A stretch of DNA of 64,000 nucleotides from Zasmidium citrigriseum (GCA_002786025.1 NHNW01000001.1:930001-994000), one strand, 5' to 3'; positions 51,616 to 64,000 are shown, counted from the stretch's first letter. Program-made: numbers and translations. Notes: a model not told the origin generated them from the letters alone.

Positions 51616-53951
51616 CTACTTCCTCTTCAACTCCTCATTCACCTGCTCCTTCAAGACACTCTCATCTCCTCCATTCGCCACATACCACTTCGGATCGATG
51701 TTCTTAAGATTCAAATACGGCGAGCAGTCCGCACCACCCTCCGCGGTAATCCGATTCTCCACCGTCCAGCCCATGCCGAGACACGCCCAGGGGTTCTTCT
51801 CGAAATACTCGATTTCCATATCCTCGTAGCGCGGCGTTTCAATCACCTGCTGGTAGTGCATCGAGGAGCCTGGCCAGACGGCTAAGGGAAGAAGGTTAGC
51901 AAGCTTAGAATAAGAGGCTGAGGGGAGAATTTACCGTTCACACGCCCGGTCTCGTTGTTCTTGTACCAAGAGCGGCAGTCCTCTTTCCAGACGGTGTGTT
52001 TGATCCACTCCTGAACGTGATCATTGAACTTGTCTGTTATATCTTGTTTTGGAGCCCAGCTCTTGATGTTCTCGTTCTGCATCTTCTTGATGATCTGGAT
52101 GGCGTAGTCTGCGACTGTCTGCAGAGGGCCCATTACGCTTCCTGTGAGAATGTCAGCAAATCTCACCATATCAACGACTTGAAGTGAGCCGTGCCATTTT
52201 CCACCGGCCATGTAGGTCCAACAAAAGTCATAAAGTTGGGGAAATCCGGAATACCCAACCCCAAATACGACTCTGGACAGATCTTCCACTTCTCCTGTTC
52301 CATCATCAGCACACCATCCATCCCATTCCTCTTCTCCAACATACCTTCAAATCCACACCACCCTTCCCAACAAGCGGAAACCTCGGCCGATAACTAACAT
52401 CAAACCCAGTAGCGCAAACAATCGTATCGACCTTCCTCTCCTCACCATCCTCACCCACAACTCCATCCTCAGTTACACTTTTGACCGCCGTGAAATGCAC
52501 ATCAACGTTCGGCTCCTGGATCGCCAGCATGTAAGGGTCTCCGGGTGTGATTCTTCGGCAGCCAACGCCGAACTTGGGCGTAAAGCCTTCGAGGAGGCGC
52601 TTGTCTTTGATGAATTCGGCCATCCGCGCTTTGAACATTTCTTGGCCCATCATTTGGGCTTCGGTGCCGGAGTAGAAGGCGCCCTGGAGGAGGGAGGGTC
52701 AGTGGCGTGGAGAGTTGTGGGGAAGGGGAAAACGTACCCATAGGCCGTTGACCTGATCTTCTATGTCCTTTGAGAGATGTTAGCCGATGTCAGAGATGTG
52801 ATGGTCTAGGGACTTTCCTTTGCGTGAGCAACAAGTGCCTTGGGGTTATGCCGGAATTCATCCCTTTCCTCCGGGTCATATTCCTTGTTCTGTCCATAGT
52901 TGTTCGCAATTTGAACGAACCAGACTCTTTTGAACTCATCAGCATTCCTGAATCCCATCCTCATGTACGGTCCAATCTCACCCAGTCCTGACAAAAACAT
53001 CCAAATGCTTCACATGCGGCTGCATAGTCGGCACAGTCTGAATCGAAGACGCCCCAGATCCTATTACAGCAACCTTCTCATTCTTCCACTGCTCCGGTTG
53101 ATAATCATTCGGCCAGCGAGCAGTATGCATGACCTTCCCCTTGAACTTGTCGCGCAAGCCAGGAATATCGGGCCACTTCCAGTTGTTCAAAATGCCGGTG
53201 CCATGCAGTAAGAGATCACAATGCTCTTCAAACTCCCTTGGTTCTTCATCAGGCTTGCTCTGTCGAAGCTTCACCCTCCATTGTCCCTTGTCGTCTTCCC
53301 AGTAGCAGCCGATGACCTCTGTGTTGAAGGTCATGTATTTCCGCAAGTCGAAGGTGTTGCAGACTTTGTCGAGGTACTTCCAGATGTCTGGTGAGTAGGA
53401 GAAGAAGCGTGGCCAGTCGGGGTTGAGCTATTGCAGCCATTAGCATCCTTTCAAGACGAAAGACATCGTCGACGTACCGCCCAGCAGTATGTATAAGCAT
53501 GACTGGGAATGTCGCATGCGCATCCGGGGTATCTGTGTTGAATTAGACTTTGACATGTGCTGGGTTTGAGAGACATGCCTGTTCTCGAGCCTGGATAGGA
53601 AGGAGCGAATTAGCGCCCTGCCCTGGAAATCAAACTCTGCCTCGCATTCTTGCTCTTACCATGTGCCGCCAATGTCTGCATTCTTCTCGTAGATGACATG
53701 TTCCACGTTCTCACACAGCTTTTGGATCTGATATGCCATCAAGATGCCGGTAACTCCGCCACCGATGGTGAGGACCTTCATTCGGCGGTTCTTGGGATCG
53801 CTAGGTTCTGTCAGTCTCTATGCCTAAACGGGGAGTGCTTCTCTTCTACGGACTTCCATGTGAGATCTGGATTGATCGCATATCCAGAAGATCCAGGTTG
53901 AGAGTAGTCAAACTTGCCGCCAGCGGCGACTGCGTTCAGATCTGGCGCCAT
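51616..53951 (-). CDS. Baeyer-Villiger-type flavin monooxygenase, multi-exon
   Basis: Starts [20 protein letters not shown] at 53951 and ends NEELKRK at 51616, in at least seven exons; some borders are approximate. Seen in order: FAD-binding [41 protein letters not shown], the BVMO fingerprint [12 protein letters not shown] (F-x-G-x-x-x-H-x-x-x-W-P), the NADPH-binding [20 protein letters not shown] and [11 protein letters not shown]. Such enzymes insert oxygen next to a ketone to make an ester or lactone, or act on related substrates, often in secondary metabolism or ketone catabolism. The intron before RYPGCAC begins GCATGT (GC-AG type). No other biosynthetic genes are adjacent. Confidence 0.9.
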
Positions 53952-54619
53952 TGTAACTCGTAAGGGCGGAAGTGAGGAAGTGGAAGCGAAGGTGAGGAAA
54001 GAGTGAAGAGGAGCTAAGGTAATTCGTTCCTACCTCAAGATCGAAGCTGATGGCCCTATTCATCCTATGCCACTTCGGTTCCTCGGGTGCGCCAGCAGCA
54101 CTTAGGTTCCCACGCAACACGCGGGGAACGACATGTAATCAGTAAGTGCGAAGGCTCACAAAGTGGGCCTGTTGTGACCATTGATGCGGACTCTCAATCT
54201 TTGCCGCTTGCGTTCAATCCTCCTCTGGGCAACTGCTGTACTCGGCCGTAGACTGGATAAATCTTGCCCTTGGTCCGCGAAACGAGTCGGATGCCTTGAC
54301 TAGACAACCGCCGGCAAGTCGACATGATTAGCGAGAGGGCGCGATGTCCTCTGAAGATGGTCATACGGCCCAAAGCGGGGCAATCCAAGTGGCATGCGAG
54401 CGTGGTGGGGTAGGGCCCTCATACCTCTGCCCTCTTCGAGATCCGCAGCTTGTGAATGTCGGCGGCAAATCGACTTCGCATCCAGTGCTTGGTGCAGGCT
54501 TATCTTTTGAGCCGCGACGTGCAGCAGGATCTAGTAGGGCCGTGGCATGTCAGCCTCAAGTAAGTCTCCTCCACGTGCACGGTATTCGCTTCGGGATCAA
54601 GAGACAGTTGCGACCCGCC
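53952..54619. other. Intergenic between the BVMO and dph6
   Basis: No supported gene; contains the BVMO promoter and dph6 3' flank. Confidence 0.55.
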
Positions 54620-56539
54620 CTAATCCGCTAGGATGCGATCTCGAAAGGTGTACAGTAAGCAATGTAGGTGCGGTGGGACCATATTATCGTTGTGCCCAAC
54701 CGTCTTACCAAAGCCGATCCATTCGACTTCTGCGTTTCGTGGTAGGCTGTCGACAGAGATGATGACCAGAGGCGGCACTCCTGTCGGACGAACATCGTCC
54801 ATGTTTTCGGCGTCGTTCGAGCTCTGCATGAGCCATGGTCTATTACCTGCTCCATGTTGCTGATGCCAGACGTCGAAATTCTCATCATCTTCTTGAGGAT
54901 CCTCGGCTGGCTCTGGTGTGTGGAAAGCTTTCCAAGCACGTCGGACCATGACCGTCTTGGCCTTCAGACCACCGCTCTCATCTTCCACGCATGCAATGAG
55001 TGCGATTCCGTAATGGTACTGCCTCACCTTCATCACTCGGGCAATTCGATCCAGGTGCTGCAGAGCCAGGGTTGCCTGCATTGCCAACTCGTCAGCGCTA
55101 GAAGGATCCGAAGTTGCAGGCAGCTCCATGGTAGCAGGCACGAGTGGGATCTGGCCGGCGATGAAGACAGAACCGCGTAGCATCTCAGGTGTAGCAGTAT
55201 CGGGGAACTTAACCGCTTGTGAGTAAGGACCAATGTTGGCTGGAGCCCAGTACGACCTTGATTGGACGTGGAGTCCTTCACGTGGGATCTTGGAGCTGGT
55301 GACGCTGATTGAGAGGAGCGCATCGGATGAGAAGACGCTTGCGCAGGCTATTGTGGCTCGTGCAGGTGGGTTCGGATTGACGAAGTAGGCTCCATAAACG
55401 GCGTTGACAGCGGCGAAGTCCTCCATGTTCCGCAGAATGATTACAGTGTAGGCAATGTCATCTGGACCGTGGCCACTGGAGGTAAGCTGCACCATAATCC
55501 CATCCATGATAGAGCGCGTCTGCTCGGCGGGAGTCCTTCCGGCACCTGTCAAGTTCGAAAGTAGCAGAACGTTTTTCAGTTCCCGGCTGGGTACAGAATG
55601 GGGGTCAATTGGCGTCGAGAGCGTTTGATCTGGCTCCGGCTCCTGGGCCAGAAGAGTCTCGTAGAGCTTCTTGAACCTTTGCTCAAGGACTTCTGGCTTT
55701 CGCACCTCAGCCGACGACGTGACGTGCTCCTTGAGCTTGACGGATGGCTGGCTGATCTGGACAGAGGCGCTCCCAGCATCTCCAGAGACCGTGCGCACTC
55801 CTTCCGGCGGGACAATGATCTCTCCTTTCCACAAGAGGCCAGGTCCGCCGACAGCCAATGTCTCGTACTCGCCTCCCTCGCCCAGGACAGCACCATCTCC
55901 AGGAGAGCCGAAGCGCTCGGCGGCCTTGGTCAGTCGTGCCATCGTGCGCCGGTCGGCCACATTCTGCCACAAGAAGCTCTCATCCAAACCTCCAGAGGCG
56001 ACCTTGACAATACGCGAGTCCTGACCCACAGCGGCCATGTCCTCGAGAAGAGAAGCTGGAGTGTGAGGAGGGAGTGATGGCCATTGCCATAGGTAGGATA
56101 GAGGCGTAAGGCCGAGGCGTAGAGCCACAGACTCAACTCTCGTGCGTTGGTAGTCTGAGAGGATGGCACCAGTGCTCACGGCGTTGATCTCGGGATGGGC
56201 TGCGAGTACCTTGCGCAGGAGTGGAAGGAGAGACTCCGTCTCGTCCTGCTGGATGCCAGAGGTGACGCCATAGCTTTTGTTCTGGTTGACGGCAGCACCT
56301 GTAATCTCCTGGCGATAGAGAGGTAGTCCGAGAGCTTGCTCATAGAGGGGAATGACAGAGTGACCGATGGTCTGGTACATGTAGCTCTCCAGATCATCGG
56401 CTTGTCCGGTGCCTTTCTCGAGTGGAGGATGCAAGTTTGCTAGTGCTACCACATTGTGACCGTTCGCCTGGCAGTGGAGAATGGAGAAGAGCGAGTCTTT
56501 GCCGCCAGATATGAGTGCGACGACATTTAATGAACTCAT
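54620..56539 (-). CDS. dph6: Diphthine-ammonia ligase (Dph6)
   Basis: A single exon, 639 aa from the ATG at 56539 (MSSLNVVALISGGKDS). The N-terminal adenine-nucleotide alpha-hydrolase domain has the SGGKDS pyrophosphate loop, SYGVTSGIQQDE, VSTGAILSDYQRTRVE and LGEGGEYETLA, the signatures of the ATP_bind_4 family. Two YjgF/Rid-type domains follow (about residues 310-430 and 450-620), as in yeast Dph6. The enzyme amidates diphthine on translation elongation factor 2, the last step of diphthamide synthesis, in the cytosol. Housekeeping gene. The length and two Rid domains match the fungal form. Confidence 0.95.
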   Translation of the reverse strand: MSSLNVVALISGGKDSLFSILHCQANGHNVVALANLHPPLEKGTGQADDLESYMYQTIGHSVIPLYEQALGLPLYRQEITGAAVNQNKSYGVTSGIQQDETESLLPLLRKVLAAHPEINAVSTGAILSDYQRTRVESVALRLGLTPLSYLWQWPSLPPHTPASLLEDMAAVGQDSRIVKVASGGLDESFLWQNVADRRTMARLTKAAERFGSPGDGAVLGEGGEYETLAVGGPGLLWKGEIIVPPEGVRTVSGDAGSASVQISQPSVKLKEHVTSSAEVRKPEVLEQRFKKLYETLLAQEPEPDQTLSTPIDPHSVPSRELKNVLLLSNLTGAGRTPAEQTRSIMDGIMVQLTSSGHGPDDIAYTVIILRNMEDFAAVNAVYGAYFVNPNPPARATIACASVFSSDALLSISVTSSKIPREGLHVQSRSYWAPANIGPYSQAVKFPDTATPEMLRGSVFIAGQIPLVPATMELPATSDPSSADELAMQATLALQHLDRIARVMKVRQYHYGIALIACVEDESGGLKAKTVMVRRAWKAFHTPEPAEDPQEDDENFDVWHQQHGAGNRPWLMQSSNDAENMDDVRPTGVPPLVIISVDSLPRNAEVEWIGFGKTVGHNDNMVPPHLHCLLYTFRDRILAD

Positions 56540-57575
56540 TGTGACCTTAGGCAAGCGGCTGAGAGAGACATGAAGGATTGAGCTAGCGAGCAGTCCCTCT
56601 TTCAGGATGGAGCGCGCGAGCCTAAAGCATGCAGACCGGGAGTTTAGAGAGGGGCAAGCACCTACGAGAGGTCAGACGGATGCCGAACCGGTTTGGCGAG
56701 ATGATAGATACGCGGAAAAAGATGTTCGGTTGTCAACGCGCCAACAAGGCCATGCAGAGGAGGCAGTCGAGTCGGAGGTGGCTGGCAAAACCAATTGTGC
56801 AATATGTTCGTTCTTGGACGCGATAGACGCAGCAAGTATCACCACGGAGCAGGGTGTATGCGCAACTTGGGAAACTGTTTTCTGATCGCGGCCGCCGCAC
56901 GAAGAAGAAAGGAAGTCTGATGCCCGCTCGAAATTTCGTCTTGTAGGCGGATGCTAGCGCCGCGCACGTGCCTTCTGCGGGCCGGTCCTCTGTCAGCCAA
57001 TGACAAGAGGGAAGCCAGCCCCACACGCTCCTTCCACTTCACCTCCCTCCACAGCAACACTCCAACTTCGCGGGACACACTCTCTCGCTATCCAAGTCTT
57101 CGTTTTCGACGGATTGCACGGACCGGACAATCGATACGCCTACCGCGTGAGTTGCTTCACGAGGCCACTGTGACCACGGGAAGGCGACCGATTGCATGTT
57201 TGACCCCGCTTTCAATCTTCCTTGCCCATGCACTCTACAGATTTCTCATCAACTTCCTAGCGTCTCATGCATCATCGGCCTTTGAGTTGTTATATTATAT
57301 ACAGCCGGCATCTGGCGGATGCTGGTGGACACTGCGGATGCCCACTCTCGTCGGCATCTTCTCCAGGTACTCCGCAAAGATCAACAGGCACATCTCTCAA
57401 AACAGCCACGCGAGCTTCATTTTGGCAGTATTCGTGCAGATGCGGCAGCATCATCCGGCGATTGAATTCTTTGCGGGGTGTGATGTTACATCAATGGGTC
57501 GTGTGTTGGTAAAGTATAAACATTGATGACCGCACTTCATGAGGCAGGGTGTTTTCTCTGAACTACATCTCAAAT
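56540..57575. other. Divergent promoter region of dph6 and the GH79 gene
   Basis: A 191-codon plus-strand frame at 56951-57526 crosses it, but it has no domain and odd composition, so I treat it as chance. A TATATACA element lies near 57297. Nothing else seen. Confidence 0.45.
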
Positions 57576-59310
57576 ATGGCTCTTCGCAAGTCCCTGAGCG
57601 TGGTCCTGCCACTGATACTGATCACAAAAGCATCTCCTCATTCCTCAAGTGGGGGAAAACATGGTCGACCTCCAATATCAGTCCCTCAGGCACCGCCCTC
57701 TGCCGCTGGAATTCCATTCGAAAGCTTCGTCTCATACTCAATCGAGTTCAGCTCTTTCGTCGACTTTGCGGGGAACACTTCAAACCCGAACACGTTCTCC
57801 GACAATCTCTTGAACAACATTGGCAGAATTGCCGGAACCAAGCCTCACATCAGGGTGGGCGGAAACACCCAAGACTTCGCCATCTTCAACAAATCCCAGG
57901 AAGAGGCCATTATTGGCATTGTCGATCCGGCTATCTCCCCAGACTACCCCACTACGATTACGATTGGGCCTGCTTTCTTCGATTCCTACCACACGTGGCC
58001 GAATACTCAATACGTACATGGCTTCAACCTGGGAGCAAACAGCACAGTGGCAAGACAAGGTCTCGTCGACTCTGCCCCATACGCTTGCAAAGCTCTCCAA
58101 GACGGACGGCTGTTATACTGGGAACTTGGCAACGAACCCGATCTCTTCATCGAGTTCGGAAAGAGACCACCCACCTGGGACGAACAGGACTACGTAGACG
58201 AATGGCTCAAATACAGCCGCGAGATTCGCTCTGCAATGGCAAAAGCTTGCCCGAATCTCGCGACCGATGCGGCTTATAAGTATTATGCTCCATCATTCGC
58301 TGGCACTGGAACCAACAGCCTGGATCCAATCATAACATGGCAAGACGGTCTGGACACTGACAAAGACATCGCCATCATCAGCTCGCACAATTACATTTCA
58401 GGTGCCAAATCGCCTGGCGTCACTCTGCAAGGTACATTGATGAACCATTCCTCCACAGTCGCTTCCATCGCCAAGCAACTGAACGAGTCCCGACACCTCG
58501 CTGCCCTCCCAGACAACATCAACCCGAACCTCCCCTTCATCCTAGGCGAAACCAACTCCCTGTACAACCAAGGCCGTCCAGGCCTATCCAATACCTTCGG
58601 AGCCGCTCTCTGGGGAGTGGACTTCAACCTCTGGTGCGCCACGAACAACATTCAGCGCGTACATATGCACATGGGCACGAACTATAGGTACCAAAGCTGG
58701 CAGCCCATTGACACCGACCTAGCTACCAAAGGGACGAAAGCACCATATTACGGCAATATCGCAGTCGCAGCGTTCCTGGGCGATATCGCGAAATCCGTGC
58801 CTAAAATCATTAATCTGCCGCTCCAGAAGGAAGAGGAGGCTGCATACGCCGCGTACAACAACGGAAAACTCTCACGGCTCATCGTCATCAATATGCAGGT
58901 ACGTCATCACTTCCTTCCCTTCAGCATCCACCCAAAGCACTTATCTGACTTGATTGTAGTCCTACAACGCAACCGACTACAACACCGAGTATATCAACAA
59001 CTACCCACGCCCAGTCGAAGACTACACCTTCCAACTCCCCTCCTCCTTTCAGGGCAAATTCAGTCTCCACCGTCTCATGGCGAACGGAAGCGATGCCATC
59101 TCAGGCGTGACGTTTGATGGGTATAGCTACAACTACGAGCTGGAGAACGGGAAGCCGGTGCTTTTGAGGAATGTCACCCGGGGCGAGGAAGTCAATGTTT
59201 GGAAGGGAAAGTTGAGCGTGGGTGTACCGAGGAGTAGTGCTGTGGTTGTGGACTTTGAGGGCGAGGGAGGGCGTGGGCATCATGGGGGTTGGGGAGGATG
59301 GGGTTGGTAA
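57576..59310 (+). CDS. Secreted glycoside hydrolase family 79 (beta-glucuronidase-like)
   Basis: Exons 57576-58898 and 58960-59310, 557 aa. The start is the first ATG (MALRKSLSVVLPLILITKAS), giving a signal peptide. The TIM-barrel shows the GH79 layout: PFESFVSYSIEFSSFVDFAG, KPHIRVGGNTQD, the acid/base glutamate in YWELGNEPDLF, the nucleophile glutamate in FILGETNSLYNQG, and VHMHMGTNYRYQSW. A C-terminal beta domain follows, ending in a Gly/His/Trp-rich tail (GRGHHGGWGGWGW). Fungal GH79 enzymes release glucuronic acid or its 4-O-methyl ether from plant arabinogalactan. The intron has donor GTACGT, branch CTGAC and acceptor TTGTAG. Confidence 0.93.
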
Positions 59311-59405
59311 AGGGTATCTTAATTGAGTACAGGGTTCGCTCAAAGGGTATGCTATTGAAATAGTATGCACAATGCCCATTTTGTACGCCGAAAGAAGCCC
59401 ACGCA

Positions 59406-62400
59406 TTACACCTCCGTCTCAATACCCGGCTCCCTGGTATGGCGTCGAAAGATCCCACTGAACTTCGACTCCACCCGTCCGGCCTTATGCGCCGCCCAGT
59501 CCAGGTTTCGAGGGAGCTGTCGATCAATCAGTATCATCACTCTCCAATCATCATCCAAGCGGACTCACCTTATACTGCATAACCCCCCGATGCCTCCGAT
59601 GCTTCTGCTTCGCATCCTTCCGATAATCAATCGCCTTCTCAAAAATATTCTGCTTCCCATCATCCTTATTCTCCTCCTTTCCCTCCTCCTCATCAGAACT
59701 ATCCCCACTCCCATCATCACTATCACTATCAGAATCATCCCCATCACCCTCAACAATACCCACCTCAGCCTCCCGCTTCATACTCTCATAATTATCCCTC
59801 GCGACATCAAGCACCTCCATAACATTCTGCATATCCGGGTCTTTACTCGCCCATTTCTGATGCGCGTTACCTAGACCCGCCCAGAATGTTATCTTGAGCG
59901 TGACAGAACCGACTTTCTCGCCGGGGGACTCGAGACAAGAGGCTACGGCGCGCGCGTAGTCGCCTTTCCAGACAGGGAGGGTGAGTTCTTGCTCGTCTTC
60001 GTCGGGGATATCTTTCAGCCAGAGTACGGCGAACGCGGCGGTTTTGTCTTTGAGCATGCCGTGGTGTTTGAAGCGGAGGGCGAGGTTAGTCGCATATCGT
60101 CGATGGACGGGGAGGAAGATGCTGCGATCTTTTCGGGGCTTCCATTCTTGACCGTGGGGGTACATCTTGCCGCTGCTGAGGTTGGTGTGGAATTTGATCT
60201 TCAGATTTGAGATGTCGGAGGGGAGGTCGGAGGCTGTGATGCTGGGTTTGATTTCTACGGTTCCGTAGTCCCAGCCGAGTGCTTGAGGGGGTGCTTGGAG
60301 TTGCACGCTGCGCCAGACCATGGAGATTCGTACACGCCCGTGGCCTACGCCGCCCATTAATGGGTAGAAGCCATTGATTTGGGCGCGTTCTTGGAAGATC
60401 TCGCCGAGTGGGAGGTGGACGATGCCCAGGAGGGCGTCTTGTTCGTCTACGCGGGCGTCTCGGACGGATACGTAGACTTCCGCGTTTCGCCAGTCTTTGA
60501 CAAATTTCTCCGTGCCGGCGTTGTAGAAGGGTTTGCTGTTCTTGGGCTTCGTGCGGGTCTTGAAGACTTTCTTGTGGTTGATGATCACAGTGCAATACGC
60601 ACTTGGTAGATCGTCATCGTCCTCGGCCTCTTCCTCGTGGTTCTCGTACTTCTCCACCTGGCTCTTGCTCTGCTTCTCCAGCTCCAAGCCGGTAATTTGA
60701 TGGATCTGGATGCTGAAGATGCCACTTGGATAGCCCTCTGGCGGCGGCGCAGAGATGATCAGTGCATCCTCCAGAGTCTTGCGCTCCTGTTCTTTCTGCT
60801 GCTCCAGCTCGTCCGCATCCTTTGAATGACGCCCCTTCTTGATCATTGCCTCTCGCAATTTGCGCTGGCAAGTCTCTTCGACCTTCTTCTCGAGATCGTC
60901 TCTCGATCGGATCTCCTTGTCGAAGCTCTGCGCCTCAAACTGGCAGGCCTGGAGTCGGGTTTTGGAGAAATAGCCAACGGACCATTCGAGCTTGCCGGGC
61001 ATAGTCTCTCCCGCCTTCAAAGCTCGGAAGCCGTCCGTACGATCACACATCTTGCCGTTGGTGTCCTCACCTCTCATTATGTTCTTCAAGTCGACCTCAA
61101 TGCGTCCAAGATCGTCGTCGGCAGTAAAGCGATCGCTGTCCCAGAGCTGCAATCTCATCCGCTCGTCAACATTCAGCTCTTCTGGCGTGACAAGCAAGAC
61201 AGCCCTCTCATGCCAGTAGGGCTCCATCTCGTTGATGAGGACCCTCGTGCTGAACATTGGCTTGCCAAACTTGGCCCATCCAACAGAAACGTAGGGATCA
61301 GAGCTGCCTTCAGATATGATCGGGATGGAAGCATCTCCCATCTTGAAGTCGTACCCACGCTTGATGTCCACGACAATAACGCCACGAGCAGCCGTGTCTT
61401 TCTTGAAGTCGTCGCCGGCCAGCATATCCTTGAGATCGAGGGTGAGAGACTTGGGTGCGACGTACTCGGCCATAGCAGCATCGACGGAGCCCTGAACGAA
61501 GTTGCTGATGAGGGGGAGATCCATGATGTTGAGGCCGTGCTTGACAATCGGAATACACTTGATGTCGACTTTTGGTTGTCCGAGGAACGTCATCGTCATT
61601 AGTTGGAAGAATGGTGGATCGGGTGCCAGCTGAAGCCGCAGTCTCACGATACCGACAATGCCTTTGACGTCCACCCACACTGGAATCTTGATCTTACCAG
61701 GCAGCCAGAAAGCCAGGAACATATGCACATCCTTCGTTCGCTCTTTGAAAGACTGCGACTTGCGAGCTCGGTAGGCGAATGCGACCTCCAGGTTGATGAA
61801 GTCGCCCTCTTCCGCTTCCATACCCTCTGCAACCGCGGCTTTCTCGGTACCGTCTTCTGACTTGTTCTTGTCTGACCCTTTATCGTCACCGTTCTCGTCT
61901 TCGCCGACGTTTTGATCGACTTCTCCTTCGCCAGAGACTTTGCGATCGCTGTTGCCCTTCTTGCTCTCTGCTACCGACTCAAGCTGGCCGTCTTGGCCTA
62001 CCGAGCGAGCAGCAGCGCCAGTTGGTAGCCACCTAATACCCAAGATCCGCAAGCTCTCGCTGCCTTGGCCAATGTCCTCAACACTCACCATCTGCACCAA
62101 GCTCGGCAGAGAAGCCTGCATGACATCCTCCAGGGTGTCTGCTAAGGAGGTGAAGAGGTCAGGATTTACCAGTGGCCACACAGAGCTCAGTAACGAGTTC
62201 AGCCAGGAGACCGATTCCGTTTCGTGGGCTTTGGCTTGCTGCTTCTTTGCTTGGAGGTTCGCCTCCCAGACTTGATCCTCCCATGTGTCGTCTATTCGGT
62301 TAGCCATCCAAGCGCGTACGCCTGCGATCAAGTACCAAATGCCAGCCAGACTGGCTAGAGCGACAAGGGGCCAGGTTCCCAGCCTGAAGACCCACTGCTT

Positions 62401-63180
62401 CTTGACTCCTGTGTAATGTGCGAGCGTCTCCGGGCTCAGAATTCGCTCCACGCCGACCGCTACTATCATAATGAGCACAGAACCAGCGAGACCGACAGAA
62501 ATGCCAATCTTGTTGATGCTGATGAGGTCCCTTCGAATGACATCGAAATTTGGCGGAGGGAATTGTGCAATCATGGAGCCCTGTCCCCGTTGCATCTCCT
62601 CGACCTCATTGTGAAGGTCTCTCCCCGTCTTGTTCTTATTGCTCATTCCCGTCGATGTCCGCACCGTGCTGCCAAATCGAGGCGGATTCTCCTCCACCTG
62701 CTTCAGGGACTCTGTCGTGAAATCGTAGATCTTGACTGGCAAGTGTGTGATTGGATCCGTCACCTCTCGTTCAGCTCGCTCTTCCTTGTTCTTGCCTTTC
62801 CTCCTCTTCTTGGGATCTGCAATTGGTGTCGCTTCTGAAGTGTCGACCGCAGCCTGTGCTTCATTCTCGTCTTCCTCGTCCACGTCGCCGTCTCCATCGA
62901 CATCCAAGCCGTCCTCGTTGGCTCCCTCATCTTGCTGCTTCTGATCTCCATTCTCTTCTTTCTTACCGTCACCCGCCCAATAGCTTCGCCAGCCCTCTTT
63001 TGCTCGCTGCGTTCGGGACTGCTCCAAATCGGCCCCATCGTCAATGCCCTCACTGGCAGCCTCGGCCTTCCGCGCCTCTTTCTCTTCTCGGTACTTGGCA
63101 ATGGTAGGGATCGGGTGCTTTGCAGTATAAGGGGCCTTGTAGCGTCTCCGCGCGTCATCTGCATCCTCGTGTCCCGACAT
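59406..63180 (-). CDS. Mug190-type SMP/C2 membrane-contact-site protein (1240 aa, 2 exons)
   Basis: Exon 1 is 63180-59569, exon 2 is 59516-59406; the intron (GTGAGT donor, CGACAG acceptor) removes a false stop, and the true C-terminus ends REPGIETEV. The N-terminus is acidic and disordered, followed by two closely spaced membrane helices (about 235-310), an SMP-like lipid-transfer domain (about 325-590; INLEVAFAYRA, WVDVKGIVGIVRLRLQLAPD), a C2 domain (about 620-750; GVIVVDIKRGYDF, SDPYVSVGWAK, LQLWDSDRFTADDDLG), a charged helix, and a second C2 domain (about 850-990; IFSIQIHQITGLEL, AYCTVIINHKKVF). This is the arrangement of tricalbins and of fission yeast Mug190, which tether ER to plasma membrane and move lipids. 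Convergent with GH79. Confidence 0.9.
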
Positions 63181-64000
63181 TTTTGGTAGCACAGAGCTTC
63201 TCCCTTCACCGGAGAGGTAGCCTTTGAACCGGCGGTAGTCGCGACCGCTTAGCGAGGCGGTGGGTTCCTTCCTGCTTTGGTCTCAAGATGTCACATGCAT
63301 AGCCCGGTGAGTGTTGAAGACCGGTGTGTTGAGTATGCAGGTGCGACGGAGGGGAAGAGTTGGTCCCAGGAGGGGTTGTCAGGTCATCAGAGAGTGACAA
63401 GAAAGTCACAATTGAACACGTAAAAGTTGAAAGTGTGTTTACCTACGTCATAAGCAGTAAGAGGATGCTATTTGTTTCGAGACAGGTGAGGATGTTGGGT
63501 TGAATGCCACGATGTGGCAGAAGCTTGCTCTGTGCGGAGCTGCGAACGTCATTACGCGTACCGACAACCGCTTGGCCCTGTTCTGGTCGTTTGGCAGTCG
63601 AGTGAGTGTCTTCGTCCTCTCGATTGAGTCGCACTGGTGTGAGGCATGTCAGCTGCCAGGGAAGTGATGCGAGCGAACGTGGGACAGAGAGCACAGAATC
63701 AAAGATCCGAGGTCCTCCTGCCAAGCTCCTCTCACCGGAGCCAGCAGTCAGATGGACGACGATATGCAGCCGGCCAGCAGGGCGGACTGACCTTTGTCTG
63801 GGAAGGGTAAGCAGGAGGGAAGTGCATGCAGCGACATCCACGTCTGGTCGGGCGGCCTCACATCGCCCACTGATGCAGCATGTATCAGCGTTGGTGTCGC
63901 CACAGAGCTCGCTCGCTTGACGCCCGCTGCTGGCGGCGTGCAGCACTGAGCCACCTCGAGCGCCAGCATGCCGAACCCGCCCACTCGTCTGCATCGCCAT
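63181..64000. other. Promoter side of the Mug190-type gene to window end
   Basis: A 185-codon minus-strand frame reaches the window edge, but it lacks any motif and has the skewed composition of a chance frame. No gene supported. Confidence 0.45.

Noticed and set aside
51616..56539. Secondary-metabolite cluster around the BVMO
   Set aside because: Neighbours are msh3 and dph6, both housekeeping; no synthase, P450 or cluster regulator nearby.
56951..57526. 191-codon plus-strand frame upstream of the GH79 gene
   Set aside because: No motif, unusual composition, and it occupies the expected divergent promoter.
63443..64000. 185-codon minus-strand frame at the window edge
   Set aside because: No domain, Arg/Ser/Cys-rich composition typical of chance frames; overlapping frames of similar length exist on the other strand.

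Overview
The window is nuclear DNA of a filamentous ascomycete. Introns are short (about 49-73 nt, GT-AG plus two GC-AG) with CTGAC/CTAAC-type branch sites. Fungal single-copy genes are present (gfa1, fcf1, msh3, dph6, a Mug190-type C2/SMP protein), and the left edge carries a repeat-induced point mutation (RIP) scar. The gene families suggest Pezizomycotina, most likely a Dothideomycete; the class is inference, since nothing here gives a species.

Layout. 1-2050 is a RIP-destroyed repeat in which CpA and TpG are almost absent. 2.3-16.6 kb holds four intact members and one decayed member of a small-protein family that I read as ubiquitin-like (beta-grasp): a C-[LM]-W-N-G-x-F signature, then an intron at one shared position, then a short last exon. 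A fatty-acyl-CoA/AMP-ligase gene and gfa1 are interspersed. 17.3-28.2 kb has a large two-peptidase Ulp1/C48 protein with Myb-type repeats, an F-box gene that looks broken, and two poorly resolved genes. 28.2-38 kb has, on one strand, an Upf1-like SF1 helicase with an RGG tail, a U-box/Ubl-like/vWA/E2 fusion, and a protein with three Ubl-like segments. A truncated inverted copy of the helicase follows at 38.5-40 kb. From 41 kb on, apart from one small unrecognised ORF at 41.2-41.6 kb, the genes belong to families of ordinary fungi: fcf1, a Csi2-like membrane protein, an MFS transporter, msh3, a Baeyer-Villiger monooxygenase, dph6, a GH79 glycosidase and a Mug190/C2 protein. Three tRNA-like pol III genes with long internal insertions lie at 9.9, 12.3 and 40.1 kb.

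The likely unusual system is the 2-40 kb block. It puts Ubl-like small proteins, an E2 fused to a U-box, a deSUMOylase-like protease, an F-box gene and an RNA helicase together. A 50-bp tandem two-hairpin module lies 10-12 nt upstream of the start codons of both the Ulp1-like and the helicase genes. Stem-preserving base changes between copies argue for a structured RNA leader and for shared control of the two genes. That they act together is inference; the domain calls and the repeat are visible in the sequence.
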